Positions 41,164 to 49,747 of a DNA stretch of 64,000 nt are shown piece by piece. Every line of letters starts with the position of its first letter. Position 1 is the first letter of the stretch. The position numbers were made by a program, and so were the translations under genes. Origin of the DNA: Microcella daejeonensis (lineage in GTDB: Bacteria; Actinomycetota; Actinomycetes; Actinomycetales; Microbacteriaceae); the NCBI RefSeq assembly GCF_026625045.1, contig NZ_CP113089.1, forward strand, positions 248,001 to 312,000, read 5' to 3'. The notes under the pieces are model-generated. The model did no database searches and was not told where the DNA came from. It saw nothing but the letters and a program-made list of their open reading frames with translations.

Positions 41164-41276
41164 GCCGCTCCCCCCTGATCAGCCGCCGGTGCGGTCGTCG
41201 GGCCGCCCGCGATGGGGAGGTGCCGGACGACCTGTGCTCGACTCAACACTGTAGCGGGATGCTCGCCGCCGTACTC

Positions 41277-42389
41277 CTACTCGCGGGCGGCCGGCGTGCT
41301 GCCGGAGCCGGTGCGGGCCGCGTCGCCGCCCTCGGCCTGCGGCTTCTCGCCCTCGGCGGTCGCCTCGACGACGACGGGCTCGTCGTCGTCGGCCGACGGC
41401 CCGACCTCGCTCAGCGAGACCCCGTCGCGACGCATCTTGACGAGGCTCGCCACGACGGCGACGGCCATCGAGAGCACGATGACGACGAGCGAGGTGATCG
41501 TGTCGATCTCGGGCACCGGCACCGGGTTGCCGCCGTTGATGAACGGCAGCTCGTTCTCGTGCAGGGCGTGCAGCGTCAGCTTCACGCCGATGAAGGCGAG
41601 GATGAACGCGATGCCGAACTTGAGGTACACGAGGCGGTCGACCAGGTGGCCGAGCAGGAAGTAGAGCTGGCGCAGGCCCATGAGGGCGAAGATGTTCGCG
41701 GTGAACACGATGAACGGGCTCTGCGTGATGCCGAAGATCGCGGGGATGGAGTCGACCGCGAAGATCAGATCGGTCGTGCCGATCGCGATGAAGACGATGA
41801 GCAGCGGGGTCCAGATCTTGCGGCCGTCGATCACGGTGCGCATCTTCATGCCGTGGAACTGATCGGTGATCGCGATGCGCTTGCGCAGGAATCCGATGAG
41901 CTTGGACTCGCGCTGCTCGTCGTCCTCCCGGCCCGAGAAGGCCTGCTGCGCCGCCGTGATGAGCAGGAAGATGCCGAAGATGTAGAAGATCCAGCTCAGG
42001 TTCTCGATGAGGGCCGCGCCGACGAGGATGAAGGCGCCGCGCAGGAGCAGGGCCAGGATGATGCCGACCATCAGCACCTCCTGCTGCATCTTCTTGGGCA
42101 CCGCGAACTGCGCCATGATGATGACGAAGACGAAGAGGTTGTCGATCGACAGGCTGTACTCGGTGAGCCAGCCGGCGACGAACTCGCCGCCCGCGGTCGG
42201 CCCGACGAACACGAACATCAGCCCCGCGAAGATGAGCGCGAGCGTGACGTAGAACGCCACCCACAGCCCCGACTCCTTCGGGCTCGGCACGTGCGGTCGC
42301 TTGACGACGAGCAGCAGGTCGGCGAGCAGGATGAGCGAGAGCACGATGAACGCGGTGATCTCGAACACGACGGGGATCTCGAAGTCCAC
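41277..42389 (-). CDS. TerC/Alx-family membrane protein
   Basis: A 370-residue inner-membrane protein with about eight helices. The TerC core has E-Y-S-L-S-I-D-N-L-F-V-F near 82 and T-T-D-L-I-F-A-V-D-S-I-P near 206, with the paired acidic residues thought to bind metal. Alx/TerC proteins export or handle manganese. The C-terminal ~55 residues are acidic and variable. ATG 42389 lies 48 bases after a leader that resembles a manganese riboswitch. It is the only gene of its transcript. Confidence 0.95.
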   Translation of the reverse strand: MDFEIPVVFEITAFIVLSLILLADLLLVVKRPHVPSPKESGLWVAFYVTLALIFAGLMFVFVGPTAGGEFVAGWLTEYSLSIDNLFVFVIIMAQFAVPKKMQQEVLMVGIILALLLRGAFILVGAALIENLSWIFYIFGIFLLITAAQQAFSGREDDEQRESKLIGFLRKRIAITDQFHGMKMRTVIDGRKIWTPLLIVFIAIGTTDLIFAVDSIPAIFGITQSPFIVFTANIFALMGLRQLYFLLGHLVDRLVYLKFGIAFILAFIGVKLTLHALHENELPFINGGNPVPVPEIDTITSLVVIVLSMAVAVVASLVKMRRDGVSLSEVGPSADDDEPVVVEATAEGEKPQAEGGDAARTGSGSTPAARE

Positions 42390-42437
42390 GAGGGCCTTTC
42401 AACGGGGGATGGCCGGGAGACGGCAGGCAAGGGCGGC

Positions 42438-42540
42438 GACAGTCTCTCCCCCGCGCGGTCGGCACGGCGCCGACCCCGGGGCCGCGACGACGGGGCCCGT
42501 GCTGACGGAGGCGGCGATGACGGGATACTCCCTCTCGCGG
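42438..42540 (-). ncRNA. Candidate manganese (yybP-ykoY) riboswitch of the TerC gene
   Basis: The minus-strand leader contains, in order, G-A-G-G-G-A-G-T-A-T-C-C-C (near 42534), C-G-T-C-A-G-C-A-C-G-G near 42505, a stem GGTCGGC/GCCGACC (42475-42457), and G-A-G-A-G-A-C-T-G-T near 42442. The yybP-ykoY class has a GGGGAGUA-type 5' end, a CGUCA-type loop and a matching 3' strand, and usually precedes TerC/Alx genes. The match is by eye and context, without a covariance model. Confidence 0.58.
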
Positions 42541-42603
42541 GGTCGAGTGTAGCCCGGTGGATGCCCGGCTCGCGCCGTGCATCCCGCCGCTGTCGGCCCG
42601 TGC

Positions 42604-43164
42604 TCAGCCGAGGAAGCTGCTCGGATCGAACTCGTCGATGGGGATGACGCGCAGGCGCGGCAGCGGGGAGTCGAACACGCGCGCGTCGTGCTCGAGGTCG
42701 AGCAGCTCGACGCCGGGGATGCTGAGCGCGCCGCTGCGGAACTCGGAGAAGCCCACGACCCCGACCCGGCGCTCGCCGTCGACGAGCGCGGCGAGGTCGT
42801 CGGCGAAGTCGCCGTCGTTGCTGACGAGCATGACGTCGGCGGCGCGGTCGCGCAGCGCCTGGAGCGTGCGCTCGATGGCGATGTCGACGACCTTCTGGTC
42901 GTTCGAGCCCGAGAGCGGCACGACGACGTAGTGCAGCGACTTCAGCGCCTGCACGAAGGTCAGCGGCATGCCCGAGGTCGCGTTGAGGAAGAAGACGCCC
43001 TGCGCGGGCTGCTGCCAGCGCTCGGCCGCGAAGGCGGAGAGGCGGTCCCAGCGGGGGCGCTCCTCGGGGCGCGGGCGGCGGTCGAGGATGGACGTGCCGA
43101 GGGTCGCGTCGATGTTCTCGCCGTCGACCAGCACCCAGGTGGTCCGGCTCTGCGGCTCGTGCAT
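42604..43164 (-). CDS. NYN (LabA/PIN-like) domain protein
   Basis: A 186-residue cytoplasmic protein with the NYN/PIN-like core: V-L-V-D-G-E-N-I-D near 11-19, N-D-Q-K-V-V-D-I-A near 78-86, L-V-S-N-D-G-D-F near 107-114, D-E-F near the end. The aspartates match the metal site of these RNases, so RNA cleavage is likely. ATG 43164 is set by GGAGG just upstream; an earlier frame would enter the tRNA. It follows the tRNA and its terminator and is divergent from nothing. Confidence 0.88.
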   Translation of the reverse strand: MHEPQSRTTWVLVDGENIDATLGTSILDRRPRPEERPRWDRLSAFAAERWQQPAQGVFFLNATSGMPLTFVQALKSLHYVVVPLSGSNDQKVVDIAIERTLQALRDRAADVMLVSNDGDFADDLAALVDGERRVGVVGFSEFRSGALSIPGVELLDLEHDARVFDSPLPRLRVIPIDEFDPSSFLG

Positions 43165-43210
43165 GGTGCCTCCGTCGGTGCGGGTGGTGCGGTGATCGAA
43201 GCCCGATAAG

Positions 43211-43263
43211 CGAAGAACCCCCGGGCTTCCGCTCTGTGGAGAGAGGAGGCCGGGGGTTCTTCG
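43211..43263 (-). terminator. Strong terminator after tRNA-Glu
   Basis: CGAAGAACCCCCGG at 43211-43224 and CCGGGGGTTCTTCG at 43250-43263 are perfect 14-base arms with a 25-base loop. The A/T at the stem's outer end gives a short U-rich tail on the minus strand. It ends the tRNA transcript. Confidence 0.75.
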
Positions 43264-43269
43264 TGTGGG

Positions 43270-43342
43270 TGACCCCAGCGGGATTCGAACCCGCGTTACC
43301 GCCGTGAGAGGGCAGCGTACTAGGCCGCTATACGATGGGGCC
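43270..43342 (-). tRNA. tRNA-Glu (anticodon CTC)
   Basis: A 73-base tRNA. The acceptor stem is GGCCCCA/TGGGGTC with discriminator A; the anticodon stem CTGCC/GGCGG encloses C-T-C-T-C-A-C, with anticodon CTC reading GAG (Glu). The T arm GCGGG-TTCGAAT-CCCGC is perfect. CCA is not encoded. Confidence 0.95.
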
Positions 43343-43438
43343 GCATTGCAACCTGACGAGTATGCCACAGGGTTCGGGCTCCGAGCAAAACGGGCGGGCC
43401 CCCGCCTCCCTCGCGGGCGTGTCGCGGCCCGGTCGCGG

Positions 43439-44341
43439 TCAGGCGAGCACCCGCAGCGCCCCCGGCTCCACCGCGATGTCGAGCGGCAGCGGGCCGATGC
43501 GCTCCCCGTCGGCGTAGGCGACGACGCCCTGCGCCTCGATCCGAACCCGTGCCGCGCGGTGCACGACCACGCGCGGGTCGCTCACGTGCGTGCCGGCGAA
43601 GACCCGCGGGTAGATGCGCAGGAAGGCGAGGCGCCCGAGCGGACGGACGACGACGACGTCGAGCAGGCCGTCGTCGAGCTGCGCGTCGGGGGCGACGAGC
43701 ATCCCGCCCCCGAACGATCGGTTGTTGGCGATGGCGACGAGCACGCCGCGCTCGCGGTACTCCACCCCGTCGAGCACGAGGCGGTAGTCGATCGGGCGCA
43801 GCCGCAGCAGCTCGACGAGCAGCGCGATCGTGTACCGGCTGCGGCCGCGCGGGCGGCGCATGCCGTTGGCGCGCTCGTTGACGAGGGCGTCGAACCCGGC
43901 CGAGAGGATGCAGGCGAAGCGCGAGGCGGGAATCCCGTCGCCGGTGATCGTCGCCGTGTCGATGCGCTGCGCCGGGTGCTCGAGCGCGGCGAGCAGCGCG
44001 GCGATCGCCGCCTCGGTGTCGTCGATCGGGATGCCCAGACCGCGCGCCACGTCGTTGCCGGTGCCGCTCGGCACGAGCCCCAGGGGCACCTCGCCGCCGG
44101 CCAGCGCGAGCAGGCCGAGGTGCACCATGCCGTCGCCGCCGACCACGACGAGCGCGTCGGCGCCGTCAGCGAGCGCCGCGCGGGTGGCGGCGAGCAGCGC
44201 GGCGAAGTCGGCCTCGGCGAGCGCCGTGACCTCGTGACCGGCGGCGCGCAGCGCCTCGACGACGCGCGGACCGACGAGGCGGCCGCGCCCGGACGATGCG
44301 GAGGGGTTGAGGGCCGCGACGATGCGGCGGGAGGGGCTCAC
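43439..44341 (-). CDS. Diacylglycerol kinase-like lipid kinase
   Basis: A 300-residue cytoplasmic lipid kinase (DgkB/YegS family). V-V-G-G-D-G-M near 65-71 binds ATP; V-P-S-G-T-G-N-D near 89-96 is the second family motif; D-G-L-L-D and the C-terminal Y-A-D-G-E-R-I fit the YegS fold. It would phosphorylate diacylglycerol or a similar lipid for recycling. GTG 44341; CACAAT six bases upstream may be the -10 box. It lies 24 bases after csrA, probably in its own unit. Confidence 0.93.
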   Translation of the reverse strand: MSPSRRIVAALNPSASSGRGRLVGPRVVEALRAAGHEVTALAEADFAALLAATRAALADGADALVVVGGDGMVHLGLLALAGGEVPLGLVPSGTGNDVARGLGIPIDDTEAAIAALLAALEHPAQRIDTATITGDGIPASRFACILSAGFDALVNERANGMRRPRGRSRYTIALLVELLRLRPIDYRLVLDGVEYRERGVLVAIANNRSFGGGMLVAPDAQLDDGLLDVVVVRPLGRLAFLRIYPRVFAGTHVSDPRVVVHRAARVRIEAQGVVAYADGERIGPLPLDIAVEPGALRVLA

Positions 44342-44365
44342 AGCCCCATTGTGCTGGTGGAACGA

Positions 44366-44650
44366 TCAGTCGCCGGGCGTCGACGCGGGCGCCGGGCCGG
44401 TCGCCCGATCGGACGAGGGCGTCGCGGCGGGCGGCAGCCCGAGCGCGGCGGCGTCGGTGCCGGCAGCGGCCGCCGCGGCCTGCGCGTTGGCGGCCTCGAC
44501 GGCGCGGACGACCTCCTCGCGGTGGATGCGCACGCCGGCCGGCGCCTCGATGCCGATGCGCACGCCGTCGCCCCGGGAGTCGAGCACCGTGATGATGATG
44601 TCGTCGCCGACGAGGATGCGATCCCCCGGTTTCCGCGTCAGTACGAGCAT
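44366..44650 (-). CDS. csrA: Carbon storage regulator CsrA with long C-terminal tail
   Basis: A 94-residue RNA-binding protein. Residues 1-55 match CsrA: M-L-V-L-T-R-K at the start, I-G-I-E-A-P near 33-38 and V-R-I-H-R-E-E-V near 40-47, holding the key Arg. It binds GGA in leader RNAs and commonly represses flagellin, held off by FliW. The last ~38 residues are Ala/Pro/Thr-rich and beyond normal CsrA length. ATG 44650. It is the last gene of the flagellar cluster, 10 bases after the flhF-like gene. Confidence 0.93.
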   Translation of the reverse strand: MLVLTRKPGDRILVGDDIIITVLDSRGDGVRIGIEAPAGVRIHREEVVRAVEAANAQAAAAAAGTDAAALGLPPAATPSSDRATGPAPASTPGD

Positions 44651-44660
44651 GCGAGCCAGA

Positions 44661-45590
44661 CTATCCGAGCCGCGGGCGGGCGGCCGGGCGCCCGTCGATC
44701 CAGCCGATCGGGATGCCCAGAGCATCGACCGTCTCAGGGCTCGCGGTGGCCGCGACGCCGATGACGGCGAGGGCGTCCACGGGCAGGGCCGCGCCGATGG
44801 CCGTCACCCAGCGGGCCGTGTCGTCGGCCTTGCGCGCGGCGTCGACCACGAGCCAGATCTGGTCGGCGCCGATGTCGTCGAGCGCCTGCAGCCGCGAGGC
44901 CGAGACCGGGATGCTCGCCGGCAGCCCCGCCGCGAGCACCGTCGAACGGCCCTCGCCGACCGCGTCGGCGCGCAGGGCGCGGGCCCGGCGCCGGTCGTCG
45001 CCGCGCGGGAAGCCGGCGCGCTCGTGCGCGCCCGCCTGGGCGAGGAGCGCCCCGCTGTCGGCGGCGATGGTGCGCGCCTGCTCCCACGCGGCCTCCCCCG
45101 CGCCGATGACCATGACGAGCGCGCCGCGCTCGCCCCGGGCGACGGGGACGGCCGCGGGCTCGCGCACGCCCGTGGTGGTGGCGCTGAGCTCGGCGAGCAG
45201 CTCGGCGAACTCCGGGCGCTCGGTGCTGGGGCGGGGGGCCGCGGCGGGCGCGGGCGCGGCGGCGCCGGGAACCGAGGGGGTGGGGGCGGCGTGGGGGCCT
45301 GCGCCGGGCATCCAGTCGCCCTCGACCTGCTCGGCCGCGCGCAGCAGCGCGTCGATGCCGGCCGCGGACGCTCCCGGCGCGACCGGGCCCGCCGCGCCGG
45401 TGGGCGCGCCGGGAGCGCCGTCGGGCACCTCGAACTCGATGTCGAAGTAGCGGCGGGCGAAGAGGCCGCGGAAGCCCCCGACCGTCACCGCCTCGGCCGC
45501 GACGATGCGCGCGCTCGGTCCGTACTCCTGCTGGATGACCGCCAGGGCGTCGGCGAGGGAGGCGGCCTCACGATGCAATCGTCTCGGCAC
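44661..45590 (-). CDS. Degenerate FlhF-like protein without P-loop
   Basis: A 309-residue protein whose N-terminus (L-A-V-I-Q-Q-E-Y-G-P-S-A-R-I) is typical of FlhF and whose C-terminus ends L-G-I-P-I-G-W-I-D-G-R like SRP GTPases. Where FlhF has G-P-T-G-V-G-K-T-T, this has V-I-G-A-G-E-A-A-W-E-Q-A, so GTP cannot be held in the usual way, and the D-T-A-G-R equivalent reads V-V-D-A-A-R. It may keep only a scaffold role in flagellar placement. GTG 45590 overlaps flhA by 23 bases; TTG 45578 is another start. Confidence 0.72.
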   Translation of the reverse strand: MPRRLHREAASLADALAVIQQEYGPSARIVAAEAVTVGGFRGLFARRYFDIEFEVPDGAPGAPTGAAGPVAPGASAAGIDALLRAAEQVEGDWMPGAGPHAAPTPSVPGAAAPAPAAAPRPSTERPEFAELLAELSATTTGVREPAAVPVARGERGALVMVIGAGEAAWEQARTIAADSGALLAQAGAHERAGFPRGDDRRRARALRADAVGEGRSTVLAAGLPASIPVSASRLQALDDIGADQIWLVVDAARKADDTARWVTAIGAALPVDALAVIGVAATASPETVDALGIPIGWIDGRPAARPRLG

Positions 45591-47619
45591 CGCGGATCAC
45601 CCCCACGGTCTCGATCTCGCCGCCGGCCGCGGAGGCCTCCTGGTACGACAGCACGGCGACGCCGTCGGGGTGCGGGCTGAGCAGCCGGCGCACGGCGGAT
45701 CGCAGCGCCGGCGCGCACACGACGACGGGGTCGAGACCGCGGTCGACGGCCTGCCGCACGACCGACTGGCACGAGGCGATGACCTGCTCGATGCGGGCCG
45801 GGTCGAGCACGATCTGCGAGCCCAGCTCGCTCGGGCGCAGGCCCTCGAGCATCGACTGCTCGAGCAGGGGATCGATCATGACGACGCGCAGCACGCCGCC
45901 CTCGCGGTGCCGCTCGGCGATGACCGGGCCGAGCGCGGTGCGGGCGGCCTCGACGAGGCCCTCCGCGTCGGTGGATGCGCGGGCGCGCAGGGCGAGCGCC
46001 TCGTAGATGCGGGCCAGGTCGGTGATCGGCACCCTCTCGGCGAGCAGGGCCTGCAGCACGCGCTGCACCTCGGCGAGGCTCAGCAGGCTCGGAGTGAGCT
46101 CCTCCACCGCGGAGGGGCTCACGCCGCGCACCCCCTCGGTGAGCACGCGCACGTCCTCGCGGGAGAGCAGGCGCGCAGCGTGGCTCTGCACGATCGAGGA
46201 GAGGTGGGTGATGACGACGCTCGTGCGGTCGATGACGGTGGCGCCGGCGAGCTCGGCCGCGTGCCGCAGCTCGGCGGCGATCCACCGCCCGGCGAGGCCG
46301 AACACCGGCTCGGTGATCGGCGTTCCCGGCAGCGAGTCGAGGCGGTCGCCCAGCGCGAGCACACGGCCGGCGGGCACGACGCCCCGCCCGGCCTCGACGC
46401 CCGCGACGCGGATGACATAGGTGCCCGAGGGCAGCTCGACGCTGTCGCGGGTGCGCACGGGCGGCACGACGATGCCGAGGTCGAGCGCGATCGTGCGGCG
46501 CAGGGCGCGCACGCGCCCGAGCAGGTCGTCGGGGCCGCCGGTGACGAGGTCGACGATGTCGGGTGCGAGCCGGATCTCGAGGGCGTGCACCCGCATCTGC
46601 TCGATGAGCTGCTCGGGGCTGTCGCGCGCGGCGGCCGGGGCCTCGGCGGCCTCGGCCGCCGTCGCGGCGAGGGCATCGGAGCGCTCCGCACGGCGCAGCC
46701 TCAGCGCGATGAGCAGGAGCGAGGCCCCGACGATGAGGAAGGGCAGGGGCGGCATGCCCGGGATCAGCGCCATGGCGATGGCGGCGCATCCCGCGATCAT
46801 GAGCGCCTGCCGCGACTGCACCAGCTGCCGCGAGGCGGTCGTGCCCATCTGCTCGTCGGCCGTCGAGCGGGTGACGATCATGCCCGTCGAGACGGCCATG
46901 AGCAGCGCCGGGATCTGGGTGACGAGACCGTCGCCGATCGTCAGCAGCGTGTAGGTCTCGACGGCCTCGCCGATCTCCATGCCCATCTGTGCCATGCCGA
47001 TGGCGATGCCGCCGACGATGTTGATGATGATGATGATGATGCCGGCGATCGCGTCGCCCTTGACGAACTTGGATGCGCCGTCCATCGCGCCGTAGAAGTC
47101 GGCCTCGGCGGCCACCGTCGCGCGCCGCTCCTTCGCCTGCTCCTCGGTGATGAGGCCCGCGTTGAGCTCGGCGTCGATCGCCATCTGCTTGCCGGGCATC
47201 GCATCGAGCGTGAAGCGCGCGCCGACCTCGGCGACGCGCTCGGCGCCCTTCGTGACGACGACGAACTGGATGACGATGAGGATGAGGAACACGACCGCGC
47301 CGATGATGAGCGAGCCGCCGACGGCGACCGTGCCGAAGGCCTCGATGACGGCGCCCGCGTGGGCCTCGCCCAGCACGAGCCGGGTGGAGGCGACGTTGAG
47401 GCCGAGGCGGAACAGCGTGGCGACGAGCAGCAGAGAGGGGAACACCGAGAAGTCGAGCGGCTTCGTCACGAACATCGTCGTCAGCAGGATCACCAGCGCG
47501 AAGAGGATGTTGATGATGATGAGCACGTCGAGCAGCGGTGCCGGGATGGGCACGATGAGCAGCAGGAGGATGCCCACCACTCCGATGGGCACGCCGAGGG
47601 CGCGTACGAGGGAGCTCAT
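45568..47619 (-). CDS. flhA: Flagellar biosynthesis protein FlhA
   Basis: A 683-residue export-gate protein. About eight membrane helices fill residues 10-330, with the FHIPEP-type block F-P-S-L-L-L-V-A-T-L-F-R-L-G-L-N-V-A-S-T-R near 60-80 (given in part) and G-K-Q-M-A-I-D-A near 150; the soluble part binds chaperone-substrate complexes. AAGGAGGAG precedes ATG 47619. It overlaps flhB by four bases. Confidence 0.97.
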   Translation of the reverse strand: MSSLVRALGVPIGVVGILLLLIVPIPAPLLDVLIIINILFALVILLTTMFVTKPLDFSVFPSLLLVATLFRLGLNVASTRLVLGEAHAGAVIEAFGTVAVGGSLIIGAVVFLILIVIQFVVVTKGAERVAEVGARFTLDAMPGKQMAIDAELNAGLITEEQAKERRATVAAEADFYGAMDGASKFVKGDAIAGIIIIIINIVGGIAIGMAQMGMEIGEAVETYTLLTIGDGLVTQIPALLMAVSTGMIVTRSTADEQMGTTASRQLVQSRQALMIAGCAAIAMALIPGMPPLPFLIVGASLLLIALRLRRAERSDALAATAAEAAEAPAAARDSPEQLIEQMRVHALEIRLAPDIVDLVTGGPDDLLGRVRALRRTIALDLGIVVPPVRTRDSVELPSGTYVIRVAGVEAGRGVVPAGRVLALGDRLDSLPGTPITEPVFGLAGRWIAAELRHAAELAGATVIDRTSVVITHLSSIVQSHAARLLSREDVRVLTEGVRGVSPSAVEELTPSLLSLAEVQRVLQALLAERVPITDLARIYEALALRARASTDAEGLVEAARTALGPVIAERHREGGVLRVVMIDPLLEQSMLEGLRPSELGSQIVLDPARIEQVIASCQSVVRQAVDRGLDPVVVCAPALRSAVRRLLSPHPDGVAVLSYQEASAAGGEIETVGVIRGAETIAS

Positions 47620-48713
47620 CGGCTCCTCCTTCCCGGGGCCACGGCCCCGTCGATGATGCCGCGCGGCGTCGAGCCGGCGGCGCGCATGGCCATGACGAGC
47701 GCGAGCACGCGCGCGACCGCCTCGTAGAGCTCGGCGGGGATCTCGCGGCCGATCTCGCAGGCCGCGTGCACCGCCCGGGCGAGCGGGACGTCGCGCACGA
47801 GCGGCACCCCGCACTGCTCGCCCTTCTCGCGGATGCGGGCGGCGATCAGGCCGCTGCCCTTCGCGACGACCCGGGGGGCGCCCTTGCTCGCGTCGTAGCG
47901 CAGAGCGACGGCGATGTGCGTGGGGTTGACGAGCACGACGTCGGCATCGGCGACCGCGGCGATCATGCGGTTGCGGCTCGTGGCGAGCTGCCGGGCCCGG
48001 CGCTGCGCCTTGATGAGCGGGTCGCCGTCGGTGTTCTTGTTCTCGTCGGTGAGTTCCTTGCGCGTCATGCGCGTGTGCTTCTGATTGCGCTTCGCGACGA
48101 CGAGGACGTCGATGACGGCCAGCACCAGGCCGGCGGCGACCGCCGCCTGCAGCACGCTCGCGATGCCCTGCACGGCGGTCTCGAGCACGGCGCCGACGGG
48201 CAGCGAGGCGGAGCTCGCGAGGAACGGGAGCAGCCCGGAGATGACCGCCGTGAGCACCGCGGCGACGACCGCCGTCTTCATGAGCGCCTTCCCGCCCTCC
48301 CACCAGGCCTGCAGGCCGAACAGCCGCTTGACACCCGAGACGAGGTTGAACTGCTCGACCTTCGTGGTGAACGGCCGCAGGCGCATGCCGCCCTGCACCA
48401 CCGAGCCGGCGAGCGCCGTGATGACGACGATCACCAGCAGAGGGGCGAGCACCACGAGCACTCCCCCGAGCGCGGTCTCGAGGGCGCCGAGGGCGACCTC
48501 GGGGTCGGGGTCGCGCACGACGGTGCCGATCATGAGCATCTGGCCCGTGCCCTCGGCCGTCGCCGCCTCGATGATGCCGGGCAGCACGAGACCGGCGGCG
48601 CCGATGCCGAGCCACGAGGCGAGATCCTGCGAGGTGCCGAGCCGGCCCTTGCGGGTGGCGTCGCGCAACTTCTTCGGCGTCGCCTTCTCGGTGCGCTCCT
48701 GCGAGTCGCTCAC
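47616..48713 (-). CDS. flhB: Flagellar biosynthesis protein FlhB
   Basis: A 365-residue export-switch protein with four membrane helices and the self-cleavage site N-P-T-H (near 269-272), which changes export from hook to filament. The N-terminus E-R-T-E-K-A-T-P-K-K-L is typical. ATG 48713 overlaps fliR by four bases, flhA by four. Confidence 0.97.
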   Translation of the reverse strand: MSDSQERTEKATPKKLRDATRKGRLGTSQDLASWLGIGAAGLVLPGIIEAATAEGTGQMLMIGTVVRDPDPEVALGALETALGGVLVVLAPLLVIVVITALAGSVVQGGMRLRPFTTKVEQFNLVSGVKRLFGLQAWWEGGKALMKTAVVAAVLTAVISGLLPFLASSASLPVGAVLETAVQGIASVLQAAVAAGLVLAVIDVLVVAKRNQKHTRMTRKELTDENKNTDGDPLIKAQRRARQLATSRNRMIAAVADADVVLVNPTHIAVALRYDASKGAPRVVAKGSGLIAARIREKGEQCGVPLVRDVPLARAVHAACEIGREIPAELYEAVARVLALVMAMRAAGSTPRGIIDGAVAPGRRSR

Positions 48714-49471
48714 GGGCGCGCACCCCCCATCATCTCGACCGCGTCGCCGACGAGCGCGTCGACCACCGCGGGGAGGCCGATGAAGGCCGGCACGACGAGG
48801 ATGAGCGTGAGGAAGATCTTCAGCGGGAACCCCAGCGCGAGCGCGTTGAGCTGCGGGGCGACCCGGGTGAGCAGCCCCAGCCCGATATCAGCGAGCACGA
48901 GCACCACCAGCAGCGGGCCGGCGATCTGCACCGCGGCGAGCAGCAGCTGGCTGGATGCGGTGATGATCAGCTCGGCGTCGACGACGTCGATCGAGGCCGT
49001 CGCCACCGGGATGGCCTCGTAGGAGCGGAGCAGCCCGCCGATCACGAGCAGGTACCCGCCCGAGGCGAAGAGCAGCGCGACCGCCGTCATCTGGAAGAGC
49101 CGCGCGAACTGCGCGCCGTTCACCATCGACTGCGGGTCGAATCCCTGGGCGAGCGAGAACCCGCCGAACAGGTCGATGAGACCGCCCGCGGACTGCACGG
49201 CCGCGAAGGCCAGGTAGACGAGGAAGCCCAGGAGGGCTCCGACGACGAGCTCGAGCACGAGCGCCCCGAGGAAGGCGCCGCCCGAGCTCGGCTCGGCGAC
49301 CTGCGCCGCGCGGGGCGAGACGGCGAGGGCGAGGCCCATGGCGAGCATCCCCTTCACGCGCAGCGGGATGGCGCCGGTGGAGAAGGGCGGAGCGATGACG
49401 ATGAAGGCGACCATGCGCACGGCGGCGAGGGCGAAGGTCTCGAGCCACACCGCGTTGACGGCGAAGGTCAC
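48710..49471 (-). CDS. fliR: Flagellar biosynthesis protein FliR
   Basis: A 253-residue membrane protein of the export gate (FliP5Q4R1). About six helices; A-P-P-F-S-T-G-A-I-P-L-R-V-K near 28-41 and the L-D-L-F-G-G-F-S-L-A-Q-G-F-D-P segment are family features. Overlaps flhB by four bases; fliQ is three bases away. Confidence 0.95.
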   Translation of the reverse strand: MTFAVNAVWLETFALAAVRMVAFIVIAPPFSTGAIPLRVKGMLAMGLALAVSPRAAQVAEPSSGGAFLGALVLELVVGALLGFLVYLAFAAVQSAGGLIDLFGGFSLAQGFDPQSMVNGAQFARLFQMTAVALLFASGGYLLVIGGLLRSYEAIPVATASIDVVDAELIITASSQLLLAAVQIAGPLLVVLVLADIGLGLLTRVAPQLNALALGFPLKIFLTLILVVPAFIGLPAVVDALVGDAVEMMGGARP

Positions 49472-49474
49472 GGC

Positions 49475-49747
49475 TCAGCCCCCCAGCAGCTCGGGGATGC
49501 GGCCGAAGGCGAGGTGCGTGAAGGCCACCATCTCGCTGATCATCCAGTTGCCCGCGACGACGAGCGCGAGGGCGACGGCCGCCATCTTCGGCACGAACGA
49601 GAGCGTGACCTCCTGGATCTGCGTGATCGACTGCAGCAGCGAGATGGCGAAGCCGACGACGAGCGCCGTGACGAGGATGGGCGCCGAGAGCTTGGCGGAG
49701 ACGATGATCGCCTGCACGGCGAGGTCGAGGACGGCGGCGGAGTCCAT
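49475..49747 (-). CDS. fliQ: Flagellar biosynthesis protein FliQ
   Basis: A 90-residue protein with two hydrophobic helices and the FliQ core A-I-S-L-L-Q-S-I-T-Q-I-Q-E-V-T-L-S-F-V-P between them. Four copies sit in the export gate. ATG 49747 shares one base with the fliP stop (TGATG). Confidence 0.96.
   Translation of the reverse strand: MDSAAVLDLAVQAIIVSAKLSAPILVTALVVGFAISLLQSITQIQEVTLSFVPKMAAVALALVVAGNWMISEMVAFTHLAFGRIPELLGG

Noticed and set aside
41248..41253. TACAGT as promoter of the PP2C operon
   Set aside because: The box is plausible, but no matching -35 was found and it would leave a leader of about 80 bases, so it is only mentioned with the gene.
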